Of a stretch of DNA of 64,000 nucleotides, positions 45,724 to 54,972 are shown in pieces. Under the pieces are notes generated by a model, which was not told the origin of the DNA, did no database searches, and saw nothing but the letters and a program-made list of their open reading frames with translations. A program made the translations under genes and the position numbers. The number at the start of each line of letters is the position of its first letter. Position 1 is the first letter of the stretch. Source of the stretch: Acetobacter sp. UBA5411 (GTDB lineage: Bacteria > Pseudomonadota > Alphaproteobacteria > Acetobacterales > Acetobacteraceae). The DNA lies in the NCBI RefSeq assembly GCF_002409645.1, contig NZ_DHNR01000033.1, positions 1 through 64,000 on the forward strand, read 5' to 3'.

Positions 45724-47463
45724 TCAGCCTTTCTTTCCGCGTGGCTTGGCAGGCGGAATGATCTCCGGCTCGTTCTTCTTCCGGGCGTGCAGCTTCATGA
45801 TCGTGTACTGCTGCGCCATCGTCAGCAGGTTGTTCCAGCAATAGTAGATCACTAGACCGACCGGCTGTCGCGCCATGAAGAAGGTGAAGATGAACGGCAT
45901 CATGATGAAGACGGGCTTCTGAGCCGGATCAACGGTCGCAGGATTGATCCGCTGCATCAGCCAGATGGTGATGCCATACAGGATCGGCCACGCGCCAAGA
46001 AGCAGCCACGATGAAACAAGCGTCGGATCGAAAGGCAGCAGACCAAACAGGTTGAAGATATTGGTTGGGTCCGGTGCCGAAAGGTCATGGATCCAGCCGA
46101 CGAACGGTGCGTGCCGCATCTCGATCGTGACGTAGAGCACCTTATACAGACACCAGAAGACCGGAGCCTGAATCAGGAGAGGCAGACAGCCGCTGGCCGG
46201 ATTCACGCCTTCCTTCTTGTAGAGCTGCATGACCTGCTGGTTCATCTGAACCGGATCATCCTTGTAACGCTCCCGCAGTTCCTTCATGCGCGGCGCAATA
46301 TCGCGCATCGCTGCTGCCGAGCGGAAACCCTTGGACGCCAGCGGGAAGAACACTGCCTTGACGATCAGCGTGAAGGTCAGGAGCGCAAGACCGAAGTTAC
46401 CGAAGAACTGATAGAGCCAGTCAAGAACGAAGAACACCGGACGTGTCAAAAAGGCGAACCAGCCGAAATCGACAGCTTTCCAGAAGTCCGGAATGTTCAT
46501 CTCATGCTGGTAACGCTCCAGAAGACGAACTTCCTTTGCGCCGGCAAACACATGCGAGGTCGTCTGGATTTCTGCATTAGGTGCGGCGACCAGCGGCTTC
46601 TGCCCAGTGAACCCGACCTGATACGCGCCAGCGGGCGTATCGAAGCCATAGGTGCCACCGACCTCTTCCTTCTGGTCCGGAACCACGGCTGCCAGCCAGT
46701 ATTTATCGGTGATACCGGCCCAGCCACCTGTGCCAGCCTTCGACCATGACACGAAATTTGGTGCCGTGGAGCCATCACGAAGCGACTTGTAGGACTCTTC
46801 ACCCAGCTTTCCGTCGATCACGGAAATCGGGCCTTCATGCACCAGCATACCGCCTGTCTCGACCGGCGTGTATCCCCGAACCACACGGGAGAACGGCACC
46901 AGTGATACCGCCGCACCAGTCGTATTGCGGACCTTCTGCGTGACCGTGAACATGTAGTCACGGTCCACGGCAAGGTCGATTTCAAACGTCAGGCCACCAC
47001 CGTTATCCCATGTCAGGACAACTGGCGCATCGGAGCCAAGCTTGGGAGCCGAGGTCGTCCACAGCGTATGGGAATCAGGAAGCTTGATGGTCTGGCCGGG
47101 AGAGCCATACCAGCCAAACTCGACGTAGGTCGGCTCTTTCTCGTTACGCGCTTCCAGCACGCGAACAAGCGGGCTGTCAGGTTTGACAGTCTCGTGGTAG
47201 CCGCGAAGAACCAGATCATCGAGGCGTGCACCCCGAAGATTGACGGAACCCACCACATCCACGGCATCAATCGGCAGACGGGACGGCGTTTCCTCGCGAT
47301 CCGTCACTTTCGGCTGATCGTTCTCTGTGGGGGGTGCCGTTATGGCTGTGGTTTTGCCCTGTATCGCCGATGAGGTTTTGTGTTCCTCCGGCATGAAATA
47401 GTCAAAACCGATCAGTACCAGCGCCGACAGAACGGTCGCCAATATTACACGTCTGATATCCAT
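45724..47463 (-). CDS. yidC: Membrane protein insertase YidC
   Basis: About 579 residues. It begins MDIRRVILATVLSALVLIGF, the first membrane segment. A large periplasmic beta domain (about residues 60-340) follows, then the conserved insertase core of five segments (residues 345-560) with FWCLYKVLYVTIEMRHAPF and the basic C-terminal tail PRGKKG. It inserts and folds inner-membrane proteins with or without SecYEG. The ATG at 47463 is chosen for its match to family N-termini; an in-frame ATG at 47499 would add 12 residues. The yidD gene lies 119 bp upstream. Confidence 0.95.
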   Translation of the reverse strand: MDIRRVILATVLSALVLIGFDYFMPEEHKTSSAIQGKTTAITAPPTENDQPKVTDREETPSRLPIDAVDVVGSVNLRGARLDDLVLRGYHETVKPDSPLVRVLEARNEKEPTYVEFGWYGSPGQTIKLPDSHTLWTTSAPKLGSDAPVVLTWDNGGGLTFEIDLAVDRDYMFTVTQKVRNTTGAAVSLVPFSRVVRGYTPVETGGMLVHEGPISVIDGKLGEESYKSLRDGSTAPNFVSWSKAGTGGWAGITDKYWLAAVVPDQKEEVGGTYGFDTPAGAYQVGFTGQKPLVAAPNAEIQTTSHVFAGAKEVRLLERYQHEMNIPDFWKAVDFGWFAFLTRPVFFVLDWLYQFFGNFGLALLTFTLIVKAVFFPLASKGFRSAAAMRDIAPRMKELRERYKDDPVQMNQQVMQLYKKEGVNPASGCLPLLIQAPVFWCLYKVLYVTIEMRHAPFVGWIHDLSAPDPTNIFNLFGLLPFDPTLVSSWLLLGAWPILYGITIWLMQRINPATVDPAQKPVFIMMPFIFTFFMARQPVGLVIYYCWNNLLTMAQQYTIMKLHARKKNEPEIIPPAKPRGKKG

Positions 47464-47582
47464 ACCGACCGGCTGGCCTCTCTCACTTCGTGAAAACATC
47501 TCCGGGCAACCAGCATGGCTCCCGGCACAATTAGCGGTATCTCATAGCGGAATTGCGCTCGATTGCCAGATGCTCAGGCAAA

Positions 47583-47855
47583 CTATGTTCGGATTTTGAC
47601 AGAATTCCGGGCCTGCGCAGGGGGAGGAACCGGGTCATATCCACCCGCCGTCCAGGGGTTGCAGCGCATAATCCGCCTGAAAGTAAGCCATACCCCCCAG
47701 AAGGGACCATGAGTCTGCACGGCTTCGACACCATAACAGCTACAGGAAGGATGAAACCGGCAGTTCGGTCCCATCACCGGACGCATGGCGATCTGCCAGA
47801 AACGCATGCAGGCGACAATCATGCCTGAAAGCAGTCTGGTGCTGCCCTGCTTCAT
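47583..47855 (-). CDS. yidD: Membrane protein insertion efficiency factor YidD
   Basis: A 90-residue protein with the family core: an amphipathic N-terminal helix (residues 5-25) and the three-cysteine motif [15 protein letters not shown], followed by [17 protein letters not shown]. It is a small peripheral inner-membrane protein that helps YidC insertion. Its ATG overlaps the rnpA stop by four bases (ATGA). Confidence 0.95.
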   Translation of the reverse strand: MKQGSTRLLSGMIVACMRFWQIAMRPVMGPNCRFHPSCSCYGVEAVQTHGPFWGVWLTFRRIMRCNPWTAGGYDPVPPPAQARNSVKIRT

Positions 47856-48196
47856 CCCAGAACGTCTGTTTTACGGAGAGCTTTGCGGAGATCTTCGACA
47901 AGATCAGAAAAGGCGCGACGCCCGGTTCCATCACGACCGATCAGGACGAGATCAACACCGACAAGGGGGGTTTCCCGTTCCACGACGAGAAGCGCTTCCT
48001 TCAGGCGTCTGCGGGTACGATTCCGGACGACTGAATTACCGACTTTTTTGGTGACGGTGAAACCGACACGGGCAACATCATCGTCCTCACGACGAAGTGC
48101 CTGAAGAACCAGCCCCGGCATCGGCGCTTTGCGGGCTTTTGCCGCAACAGCCAAAAACTGGGGCCGTTTTTTCAGACGAATCGAGCGCTGGTGCAT
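47852..48196 (-). CDS. rnpA: Ribonuclease P protein component
   Basis: A basic protein of about 114 residues with the RNR signature region [18 protein letters not shown] and the N-terminal RLKKRPQF. It pairs with the M1-type RNA to process tRNA 5' ends. The ATG at 48196 has GGAGG 8 bases upstream; the ATG at 48202 is too close to it. It is encoded between rpmH and yidD as in most bacteria. Confidence 0.93.
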   Translation of the reverse strand: MHQRSIRLKKRPQFLAVAAKARKAPMPGLVLQALRREDDDVARVGFTVTKKVGNSVVRNRTRRRLKEALLVVERETPLVGVDLVLIGRDGTGRRAFSDLVEDLRKALRKTDVLG

Positions 48197-48243
48197 GAGC
48201 ATGTCCTCCGCGCTGATCCGTCACATAACCTGAGGCAGAGGCC

Positions 48244-48378
48244 TCAGGCTGACAGGCGCTTGCGGCCCTTGGAACGACGGTTCGCAAGAATACGACGGCC
48301 ACCGACCGTTTCGGTGCGTGCACGGAAACCGTGGCGGCGCTTACGGACCAGCTTGGAAGGTTGATACGTGCGCTTCAC
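48244..48378 (-). CDS. rpmH: 50S ribosomal protein L34
   Basis: A 44-residue L34 beginning M(GTG)[17 protein letters not shown] and ending KGRKRLSA. This is essentially the canonical sequence. The start codon is GTG with GGAG 7 bases upstream. It is first in the rpmH-rnpA-yidD-yidC run. A consensus promoter lies 80 bp upstream. Confidence 0.97.
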   Translation of the reverse strand: MKRTYQPSKLVRKRRHGFRARTETVGGRRILANRRSKGRKRLSA

Positions 48379-48460
48379 GGCTGCACTCCCTTAAAATTCT
48401 CAGACTCGATTTCGCAAAAGACAAAACCGGAGTCATTCCGTGTCTTGTCTGGATCGCGGG

Positions 48461-48489
48461 CTTATAGTCATGTGAGGCTGTAACGTCAA
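48461..48489 (-). promoter_or_regulatory. Sigma-70-type promoter of rpmH
   Basis: The minus strand carries TTGACG (48484-48489), a 17-base spacer and TATAAG (48461-48466), ten of twelve consensus positions at ideal spacing. Transcription would begin near 48454, giving a leader of about 75 bases to the rpmH GTG. Confidence 0.75.
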
Positions 48490-48547
48490 CATTATACAGC
48501 GGGTGCTTGCGGTCCGACTCTGACCGTTTTCCCGCCAGGAGACAGAA

Positions 48548-48919
48548 TTGTCCCGCTCCCTCCCCGCTCTTTCCGTTTTTCTTCTTGTGCTCGCCTGCGG
48601 CCTGATTTCCCTGTTTGTGCCTTTACCGCTGGCCGCACGGATTCTTCTGTGCCTCGCGGGGGCGCTCATCGCAACGGGCGCTTTCCTCTGCCTGCCCTCA
48701 TCGCCTGTTGCCAGCGTGTCAGTCAGTGAAAAAGCCACAGAATCAGCACCGGAAATTTCTCACCAGTTACGTCATGATCTTCGCGGAATGATTTCTCCCG
48801 CCATGCTGGCGGCTGACCAGCTTTCTCTCAGTTCGGATGAAGCCACCCGAACCAGAGCCGAACAGATTCTCTCGGCTCTTGATCGTATGGCGGAACGCCT
48901 GAAAACAACGAAAACCTGA
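48548..48919 (+). CDS. Small membrane protein with histidine-kinase dimerisation-like segment
   Basis: A 123-residue protein. Two N-terminal hydrophobic segments (about 8-28 and 30-48) are followed by a short linker and a helical cytoplasmic part. That part contains HQLRHDLRGMISPAMLAADQ, which resembles the H-box of HisKA domains (HDLR/HDLKN), then a second helix ILSALDRMAERL. No ATPase (HATPase_c) domain follows. It thus looks like the membrane anchor and DHp helices of a sensor kinase without a catalytic part. It may be an orphan phosphotransfer or scaffold protein, or a truncated kinase. It is divergent from rpmH and its stop lies 3 bp from the gloA stop. Confidence 0.6.
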   Translation: MSRSLPALSVFLLVLACGLISLFVPLPLAARILLCLAGALIATGAFLCLPSSPVASVSVSEKATESAPEISHQLRHDLRGMISPAMLAADQLSLSSDEATRTRAEQILSALDRMAERLKTTKT

Positions 48920-48922
48920 CTA

Positions 48923-49321
48923 TCAGGCCAACTCAGGCTTCTGGATAAGTTCAATCTTGTAACCGTCAGGGTCTTCAACAAACGCAATGACTGATGTGCC
49001 GAATTTCACCGGTCCTGCTTCACGTGTAACTTTGCCTCCTCCGGCTCTCACCGTTTCAACCGCGGCAGCCACGTCGGGAACACCGATGGCGAGGTGACCG
49101 AAGCCGGTGCCGACATCGTATCCCGCGTCTTCGCCCCAGTTATAGGTCAGTTCAATTTCGGCCTGACCCTCCGCATTGCTCGCGAAACCTATGAAGGCCA
49201 GAGTGTATTTTCCTTCAGGCACATCCCGCCTGCGAAGTTCATGCATCCCTAGCAACTTGTAGAATGCCAGACTTGCTTCAAGATTTTTTGTGCGGATCAT
49301 GGTGTGCAGATACGTGCCCAT
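48923..49321 (-). CDS. gloA: Lactoylglutathione lyase (glyoxalase I)
   Basis: A 132-residue glyoxalase I of the short bacterial class. The metal ligands are visible: His6 (YLHTMIRT), Glu in AEIELTYNW, His in GFGHLAIGV and Glu in YKIELIQK. The nickel/zinc dimer turns the hemithioacetal of methylglyoxal and glutathione into lactoylglutathione. The ATG at 49321 has AGGAG 8 bases upstream. Its 5' end overlaps the acyltransferase 3' end by 25 bp. Confidence 0.95.
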   Translation of the reverse strand: MGTYLHTMIRTKNLEASLAFYKLLGMHELRRRDVPEGKYTLAFIGFASNAEGQAEIELTYNWGEDAGYDVGTGFGHLAIGVPDVAAAVETVRAGGGKVTREAGPVKFGTSVIAFVEDPDGYKIELIQKPELA

Positions 49322-50391
49322 GGTCGGTTCTCCTGCTTGATTTGGAAGCTTTGTTGCCAAGTCATTCCATCATGGGGGACCACTTCATCGCAGGGCAAAG
49401 AAGCGGGCAATCCGGATTTTTCCAGTCCAAGATATAAGACATAAGAGCCTGCCACACCGACCAACGTGCCGCAAATCAATGCAGGGACAGCCGTGTACAC
49501 ATGCATCTGGTGCAGTATCCGGGGCACTAAAGCCAGCACGAGAATATGCAGCAGATAGATGGCGAGCGAGGCCTGCCCCAGCCGCGCCAGTCCTGACGCA
49601 ATAAAGGACAATGAGGATATCTGCAGAAGCGCGCGGCTGAGAAACGCCAACCCTAGAAGACCAAGAAAAGCGACCGGCAACATAATGAACTGGACGGGCC
49701 GTCCCACATGCGCCTCAAACATTGCGTAGGCGAGCCCCCCGTAGATCACCAGAATGCCTGCGCTCCACAAGCCTGCCCGCCTGACATTCGGCAGCGCAGG
49801 CAAACCTCTCTCAGCCAGCAGAAGACCAACATAGAAAAATGGTGCCTGAACAATAATATCAACGACAATTTTGGGCAGCATGGCTGAAGGCACAAAGGCC
49901 ACAGCAAGGTCCACAACGAGACTGATCGCCAGAATGGCGACAGGATGACGCCACAGCAGAACAGCACCGATCTGCATGAAAAACAGAGCGTAAAGAAACC
50001 ACAGAACACTGATGGGCTGCCAACCAATCAACAGAATCTGATGCCAGGCCACCATATGATGCACGTGTGTCAGAGAGGACATCACATGCCCCACAAAACA
50101 ATAAATAATCGACCATAAGCAGTAAGGCCAGACTATATTTGAAATTCTACTTCTAAGGAATATTGATTTATTTCTTTTTCTCAAGGAAACAAAAGTAAAA
50201 TATCCTGAAACAAGGAAAAATACAGGCATATGCACTGCATAAACAATAAAATCGAGGAACTGCAAACTCGCCGGAGCAATGGCCATCGTTTCCATCTGGC
50301 CTCTGTTCGAATGACCAAGAACAACCAGAATGATGGCTATTCCTCGAATGATATCGACCGATATATCGCGACCAGCATGAACCGAAGTCAT
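49297..50391 (-). CDS. Acyltransferase family 3 membrane protein
   Basis: A 364-residue integral membrane protein with about ten hydrophobic segments. The N-terminus has DIIRGIAIILVVLGHSNRG, whose H and following residues are the family's catalytic region, and later HMPVFFLVSGY. Members (OafA, NodX, WecH, OpgC) transfer acetyl or succinyl groups to surface sugars. The ATG at 50391 with AGGA upstream is preferred. The first third of the gene and the region before it are strongly AT-rich compared with neighbours, which suggests lateral acquisition. It overlaps gloA by 25 bp. Confidence 0.85.
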   Translation of the reverse strand: MTSVHAGRDISVDIIRGIAIILVVLGHSNRGQMETMAIAPASLQFLDFIVYAVHMPVFFLVSGYFTFVSLRKRNKSIFLRSRISNIVWPYCLWSIIYCFVGHVMSSLTHVHHMVAWHQILLIGWQPISVLWFLYALFFMQIGAVLLWRHPVAILAISLVVDLAVAFVPSAMLPKIVVDIIVQAPFFYVGLLLAERGLPALPNVRRAGLWSAGILVIYGGLAYAMFEAHVGRPVQFIMLPVAFLGLLGLAFLSRALLQISSLSFIASGLARLGQASLAIYLLHILVLALVPRILHQMHVYTAVPALICGTLVGVAGSYVLYLGLEKSGLPASLPCDEVVPHDGMTWQQSFQIKQENRPWARICTP

Positions 50392-50566
50392 TTTGACTGA
50401 ATCCTGGGGCAAGGCCGTATAATCCTTAATAAAAATTAAATTATATATTACATAATGTATCGTGTTTCCATGCAAAAATCACTCAACAAAATACGGTAAA
50501 CTCTTGTGAAAACGATAATTCATAATCAAAATTGTCAGTATACTTAATTGGTGCGAGGTAAATCCC

Positions 50567-51397
50567 TCAAACACCAAACAAAAACAATCCTGCCTTGTCC
50601 GCCGCCACAATACAGGCCTTCGGATCGGTCAATAGAGTAGCACCAGCCTCGAACGCTATCCCGACAAGACCTGCCTGAGCCGCTTCCTCAATTGTTCTGG
50701 GACCAATCGTCGGCATATCGGCACGGCGTTCCTGGCCAGGCTTACACAGCTTTATCAGCACCCCACCCTCACCGGGCTGGCGACACTGACCAGCCCGCTT
50801 CAGCATGGCGTCAGTCCCTTCCATGGCTTCAACAGCCAGCACAACACCGTTCTGAACGACGCATCCCTGCCCGATATCCAGCTTCCCCAGTTCCCGAACC
50901 ACTTCAACACCGCGTTCGATATCAGAGCGAGCCATAGCATCAGGCTGATGACGACCAAGAGAGCCCTTATGCCCCAAGGACTGGGACAGGAATTCATGGG
51001 CTCCCCGGACGGTGAACCCTTCCTCTCCAAGAATTCTGACAAGCGCACCCAGAAGTCCGTCATCACCAGCGAAAAGCGCTCGACCAAGACGCGCAAGGAT
51101 ACGGGCGCCTTCAGCGTCCGGACGAAGATCACGAAAGGAAGGCCGGCGGACTGGGCCAATCAGAACAATGTCGCCACAATCATGCTTGCGCAACTCGGAA
51201 AGGATAGTGCCCGCAGCCGCAAGACGCACATAGGCGTGCGGCCAAGGATCGACGACAGCGGGCTCAGCAAAATCCTGAAAGGCAACGATGAAAACATCCC
51301 GCCCCTGTGCGGCAGCAGCGGCGGCCACCTGTCCGGGTAATGGACCGCCACCCGCGAGAATACCAACGCAACGTCGTGATGCGTCAGAAACACTCAC
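50567..51397 (-). CDS. lpxI: UDP-2,3-diacylglucosamine pyrophosphatase LpxI
   Basis: A 276-residue protein of the LpxI (former DUF1009) family: GILAGGGPLPGQVA at the N-terminus, GPVRRPSFRDLRPD, and a C-terminal half with LCKPGQERRADMPTIGPRT and EAGATLLTD. It cleaves UDP-diacylglucosamine to lipid X in lipid A synthesis, replacing LpxH in alphaproteobacteria. The start codon is GTG at 51397. It lies 11 bp after lpxA, so the two are cotranscribed. lpxB, often next, does not follow; an AT-rich gap and an acyltransferase do. Confidence 0.93.
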   Translation of the reverse strand: MSVSDASRRCVGILAGGGPLPGQVAAAAAAQGRDVFIVAFQDFAEPAVVDPWPHAYVRLAAAGTILSELRKHDCGDIVLIGPVRRPSFRDLRPDAEGARILARLGRALFAGDDGLLGALVRILGEEGFTVRGAHEFLSQSLGHKGSLGRHQPDAMARSDIERGVEVVRELGKLDIGQGCVVQNGVVLAVEAMEGTDAMLKRAGQCRQPGEGGVLIKLCKPGQERRADMPTIGPRTIEEAAQAGLVGIAFEAGATLLTDPKACIVAADKAGLFLFGV

Positions 51398-51408
51398 CGC
51401 CTGTTGCC

Positions 51409-52317
51409 TTAACCGGCTTCAGTTTCACTTGTGGAAAAATCGCTCGTTGCGATACGCACGAGTCCTCGACGCGACGGAGCGTCTATAAAGGCAAGGATTT
51501 CAGCAATCCGCGGATCATCCGAGAACTGTGCTTTTACCTGCTCAAGACGGGCGGCAAAGACATCACCCTGCCCATCCCGCGGATACAGCAGCCGGAAGGC
51601 CTGCCGCATGCGATGGCGCTCTTCCAGCTTCACCCCATGACGACGCAACCAGATCCAGTGCAGCCCGACCAGACGTGCCCGGTTTCCCAGCACACTGCCG
51701 TAAGGAATGACATCCGCCTCAACACCAGCAACACCGCCAACCAGCGCCGCGCGACCAATCCGGACAAACTGGTGGATCGCAGCAGAGCCCATCACGCGGG
51801 CATCATCCGCAATGGAAACGTGACCACCCATCACCACATTGTTGACGATGATCACACGGTCACCCAGCGTGCAGTCATGGGCGACATGAGCGTTGGCCAT
51901 GATCAGGCAGTCGGACCCAACACGGGTCAAACCACTTCCAGTCGCCGTGCCCCGATGGATCGTGACATGCTCGCGCACAACCGTACGGGCACCGATCTCG
52001 CAGCGCGTCGGCTCCCCGTTATATTTGAGATCCTGAGGCGCAAGCCCCACGGTCGTGAACGGATAATAACGTGAGTTTTCACCAAGACGCGTGTGGCCAT
52101 CCACGATGACATTCGCCACCATTTCCACGCCATCTCCGACCTCAACATCGGGGCCGATCGAACACCACGGACCGATCCGCACGCCTTTACCCAGCTTTGC
52201 TTCCGGAGCAATGATCGCCGTGGGATGGATGCCTTCGGGAAACGACTCAAGACCCCGGGAGAGGCCTGCTTCCTTAATTTTCATCGCTTCAGCCAGAGCT
52301 GCCTCCATTGCCGCCAT
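51409..52317 (-). CDS. lpxA: UDP-N-acetylglucosamine O-acyltransferase
   Basis: About 302 residues. A left-handed beta-helix of hexapeptide repeats (IHPTAIIAPEAKLGKGVRIG onward) contains the catalytic His in NAHVAHDC, followed by a helical C-terminus. It adds the first 3-hydroxyacyl chain to UDP-GlcNAc in lipid A synthesis. The start is unclear: ATG codons at 52317, 52308 and 52284 and a TTG at 52335 are in frame, and the N-terminal extension before the first repeat is longer than usual. It follows fabZ in the conserved lpxD-fabZ-lpxA order. Confidence 0.93.
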   Translation of the reverse strand: MAAMEAALAEAMKIKEAGLSRGLESFPEGIHPTAIIAPEAKLGKGVRIGPWCSIGPDVEVGDGVEMVANVIVDGHTRLGENSRYYPFTTVGLAPQDLKYNGEPTRCEIGARTVVREHVTIHRGTATGSGLTRVGSDCLIMANAHVAHDCTLGDRVIIVNNVVMGGHVSIADDARVMGSAAIHQFVRIGRAALVGGVAGVEADVIPYGSVLGNRARLVGLHWIWLRRHGVKLEERHRMRQAFRLLYPRDGQGDVFAARLEQVKAQFSDDPRIAEILAFIDAPSRRGLVRIATSDFSTSETEAG

Positions 52318-52420
52318 TTCCCGTATCCACGTCAATTACGGCAATTCGTGGACCGGCTAGAATCACTATCAGGAATGTCTGCCTCCAGATGGACATCAAA
52401 CACCCTGTGCCAGACCGCTC

Positions 52421-52918
52421 CTATTCCATGATCATGGCGCTGAATATGGCTTCTGCTACTGAAACGCCTTCCACACGCGCCACGCCCTTGAATTTCCAGA
52501 CGTTCGCCCGCTGGCGTTCTTTTTCGACATGAATACGCAACTGGTCGCCCGGACCAACCGGCCGACGGAATTTTGCATTCTCGATGGTCATGAAATAAAC
52601 CAACTTACCTTCGAAAGCCTTACCAAGCGTCAGCACCACAAGAGTTGCTGCCGTCTGCGCCATGGCTTCGACGATCAGCACACCCGGCATGACCGGACGA
52701 GCTGGGAAATGCCCCTGGAAAAAAGGCTCGTTGACGGAAACATTCTTTACACCGACGGCCGATGCACCCAGTTCGACATCAACCATGCGGTCAATCAGCA
52801 GGAATGGATAGCGATGAGGTATCGCTTCCATGATCCGCATGACATCCACGGCTTCAATATGGGTCGGCCCCTGTTCGGGAGCCTGCTGCGTTTCAGGTTT
52901 CTGATCCACGTCTCTCAA
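52421..52918 (-). CDS. fabZ: 3-hydroxyacyl-ACP dehydratase FabZ
   Basis: A hot-dog fold enzyme of about 165 residues. The catalytic His lies in [12 protein letters not shown] and the catalytic Glu in [20 protein letters not shown]. It dehydrates 3-hydroxyacyl-ACP in fatty acid elongation and competes with LpxA/LpxD for that pool. The start appears to be TTG at 52918 or GTG three codons later. It sits 34 bp after lpxD. Confidence 0.95.
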   Translation of the reverse strand: MRDVDQKPETQQAPEQGPTHIEAVDVMRIMEAIPHRYPFLLIDRMVDVELGASAVGVKNVSVNEPFFQGHFPARPVMPGVLIVEAMAQTAATLVVLTLGKAFEGKLVYFMTIENAKFRRPVGPGDQLRIHVEKERQRANVWKFKGVARVEGVSVAEAIFSAMIME

Positions 52919-52952
52919 ACCATTCCCAATGCGCTGTCTGCGCCAGTTCCTG

Positions 52953-54041
52953 TCACTCTTCCCCGCTACCGGGTTTCTTTGACAGCTTTCTCAGTGTCGC
53001 CACGTTCCGGAAAAACTCCCGGAAGGGCATCGCCGGACTGCCAATAACGTCGGCACCGGCCTCAACATCCGACATGACACCGCACTGCGCGCCAATCCGG
53101 GCTTTCGCTCCGATCCTGATATGACCGATCAGACCGGCCTGGGCCGCGACTGTCACGAAATCACCCAGTTCGGTCGAACCGGAAATACCTGCCTGCGACA
53201 CCACGATGCAGCATTTGCCTAGGCGGGTGTTGTGACCAATCTGGACCAGATTGTCGAGGCGCGAACCGGCACCAATCACCGTGTCCTGCACCGAACCACG
53301 GTCAATTGTCGAATTCGCCCCAATCTCCACGTCATGCTCAAGCACGACGCGTCCAAGCTGTGGCACACTTTCAAAGCCTGCGGGACCGACGGCAAAACCA
53401 AATCCGTCCTGCCCGATCCGCGCACCGGGAAACAGGACCACCCTGTCACCAAGTGTCGCATGTGACACGACAACCTGTGGACCAATCCGACAGTCCCGGC
53501 CGATGGTCACCCCATCCCCGATAACAGCATGGGAACCGATGATGGTTCCCTCACCGATTTCGACACCGTCTCCAATCACCACGAAAGGGCCGATTTCACA
53601 GGAGGACGGCACAACAGCGCCTTCTCCGATGACGGCACTTGCATGGCGGCCCGGTTTTGCGGGAGGAACCGGATGGAACATCCGCGCCACGCGCGACCAC
53701 GCGAGGTAGGGAGTGGAAGAAACAATCGCCGCACTGGTTGCAGGCACCCGCTTCGCAAAAGCAGGCCCCACGATAATCAGGCCAGCAGCTGTAGCATCAA
53801 GCAGCGGCGCATAACGTCGGTTATCAAGAAAACTGACCTCGGTCGCTCCTGCTGACTGAAGAGGACCGATTCCAACATAACGGCGTCCTATTTCTGCGCC
53901 TTCACGGGGAGGGATGAATTCCCCTCCCGCCGCTTCAGCCAGTTCTTCGCCGGAAAACGGACCGCTGCGGGTAAAAAAGCGGGCATTGGCCACACCCGCT
54001 CCCTTTTGATCCCCCAACGCAGTTTCAGGATTACGCACCAT
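52953..54041 (-). CDS. lpxD: UDP-3-O-acylglucosamine N-acyltransferase
   Basis: A 362-residue acyltransferase. The N-terminal uridine-binding domain (about residues 20-120, with [13 protein letters not shown]) precedes a hexapeptide-repeat beta helix (residues 125-335) and a C-terminal helix. The catalytic region includes [12 protein letters not shown]. It adds the second 3-hydroxyacyl chain in lipid A synthesis. AGGTGAT precedes the ATG at 54041. It lies 24 bp after the skp-like gene. Confidence 0.95.
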   Translation of the reverse strand: MVRNPETALGDQKGAGVANARFFTRSGPFSGEELAEAAGGEFIPPREGAEIGRRYVGIGPLQSAGATEVSFLDNRRYAPLLDATAAGLIIVGPAFAKRVPATSAAIVSSTPYLAWSRVARMFHPVPPAKPGRHASAVIGEGAVVPSSCEIGPFVVIGDGVEIGEGTIIGSHAVIGDGVTIGRDCRIGPQVVVSHATLGDRVVLFPGARIGQDGFGFAVGPAGFESVPQLGRVVLEHDVEIGANSTIDRGSVQDTVIGAGSRLDNLVQIGHNTRLGKCCIVVSQAGISGSTELGDFVTVAAQAGLIGHIRIGAKARIGAQCGVMSDVEAGADVIGSPAMPFREFFRNVATLRKLSKKPGSGEE

Positions 54042-54065
54042 TATGTCAGATCACCTTCTGTCCGG

Positions 54066-54965
54066 TCACTTCTGTGCCGGAGCAGCAGATGGCGCAGGCG
54101 TAGCTGCCTGACTGGTCGTCGGGGCCGGACCCGGCGGCGGAGAGGCTGTTGTCGGCATCTTGCCGGACTTGGCCAGCACTTCCGGATCCTCGTTTGCTGC
54201 CGGGATGTAGACTTTCGGCAGAACCACGTTCAGCTGCTTGGCGACCTCGTTGGTGACGTCCTGACCATCCACATGCAGAGCCACCTGCTCGCTATGCAGC
54301 ACCAGATTCATACCGTGGCTCCCTGCGACCTGCTGGATCACCTGCACAAGCTCACGCTCGATCTGTCCCAGAGCCACCTGAGCGGCTTCCTGAATGACCC
54401 GGTTACGGTCACGGAACTGACGCTGCGCCCGCATGACTTTCGACTGGAGAGCACGCTCCTGCGACTGGATCTGGTCAGCCGTCATGCTCTTGGCGTTGCT
54501 CTGCAGCTTCTGCTGCTCCTCACGCCAGCCAGCCTGCGCATGCTGTGCGTCACGCGCCAACTCGTCACGGCGACCACCGAGTTCACGCTCGACCTGCTGT
54601 CCGGCCAGAGACTGACGCATGACGTCCGCAACGCTAATCATGCCGATAACGGCGGCTGGCGGCGGAGCAGCCTTCGGCAGTGCAGGCGCAGGAGGAATGG
54701 CTGGTTGCGGCAGAACCGGAGGCGGACGGGATGAGTTGTCACCGTCATCACCACCACCGCTGCCGTCATCATCCGCTGGCTGCGGCATCGGGCGGCTGGC
54801 ATGCGAAGGCGCATGAGCCGGAGGAGGTGGAACCGGATGCGCCGCCTTCGGCACGAACCAGCCGCCACCGCCAGCCGACTGGGCGAACGCATCGCCGGAA
54901 ATCATTCCACCGGCGGCAAGCAACATCGAAGAGGCCAGAACAGCGGCCCGTGAGAAACGAATCAT
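54066..54965 (-). CDS. OmpH/Skp-family periplasmic chaperone, extended
   Basis: A protein of about 299 residues, roughly twice the size of E. coli Skp. The signal peptide ends near DAFAQ. An unusual proline-rich and Asp/Gly/Ser-rich segment (about residues 35-105, containing DDDGSGGGDDGDN) precedes the Skp core (about 110-235) with helical tentacles such as AQAGWREEQQKLQSNAK. Another Pro/Ala-rich tail ends the protein. It should hold unfolded outer-membrane proteins in the periplasm. It lies between bamA and lpxD as skp does in most proteobacteria. The start is ATG at 54965 or 54968. Confidence 0.85.
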   Translation of the reverse strand: MIRFSRAAVLASSMLLAAGGMISGDAFAQSAGGGGWFVPKAAHPVPPPPAHAPSHASRPMPQPADDDGSGGGDDGDNSSRPPPVLPQPAIPPAPALPKAAPPPAAVIGMISVADVMRQSLAGQQVERELGGRRDELARDAQHAQAGWREEQQKLQSNAKSMTADQIQSQERALQSKVMRAQRQFRDRNRVIQEAAQVALGQIERELVQVIQQVAGSHGMNLVLHSEQVALHVDGQDVTNEVAKQLNVVLPKVYIPAANEDPEVLAKSGKMPTTASPPPGPAPTTSQAATPAPSAAPAQK

Positions 54966-54972
54966 CATCACC

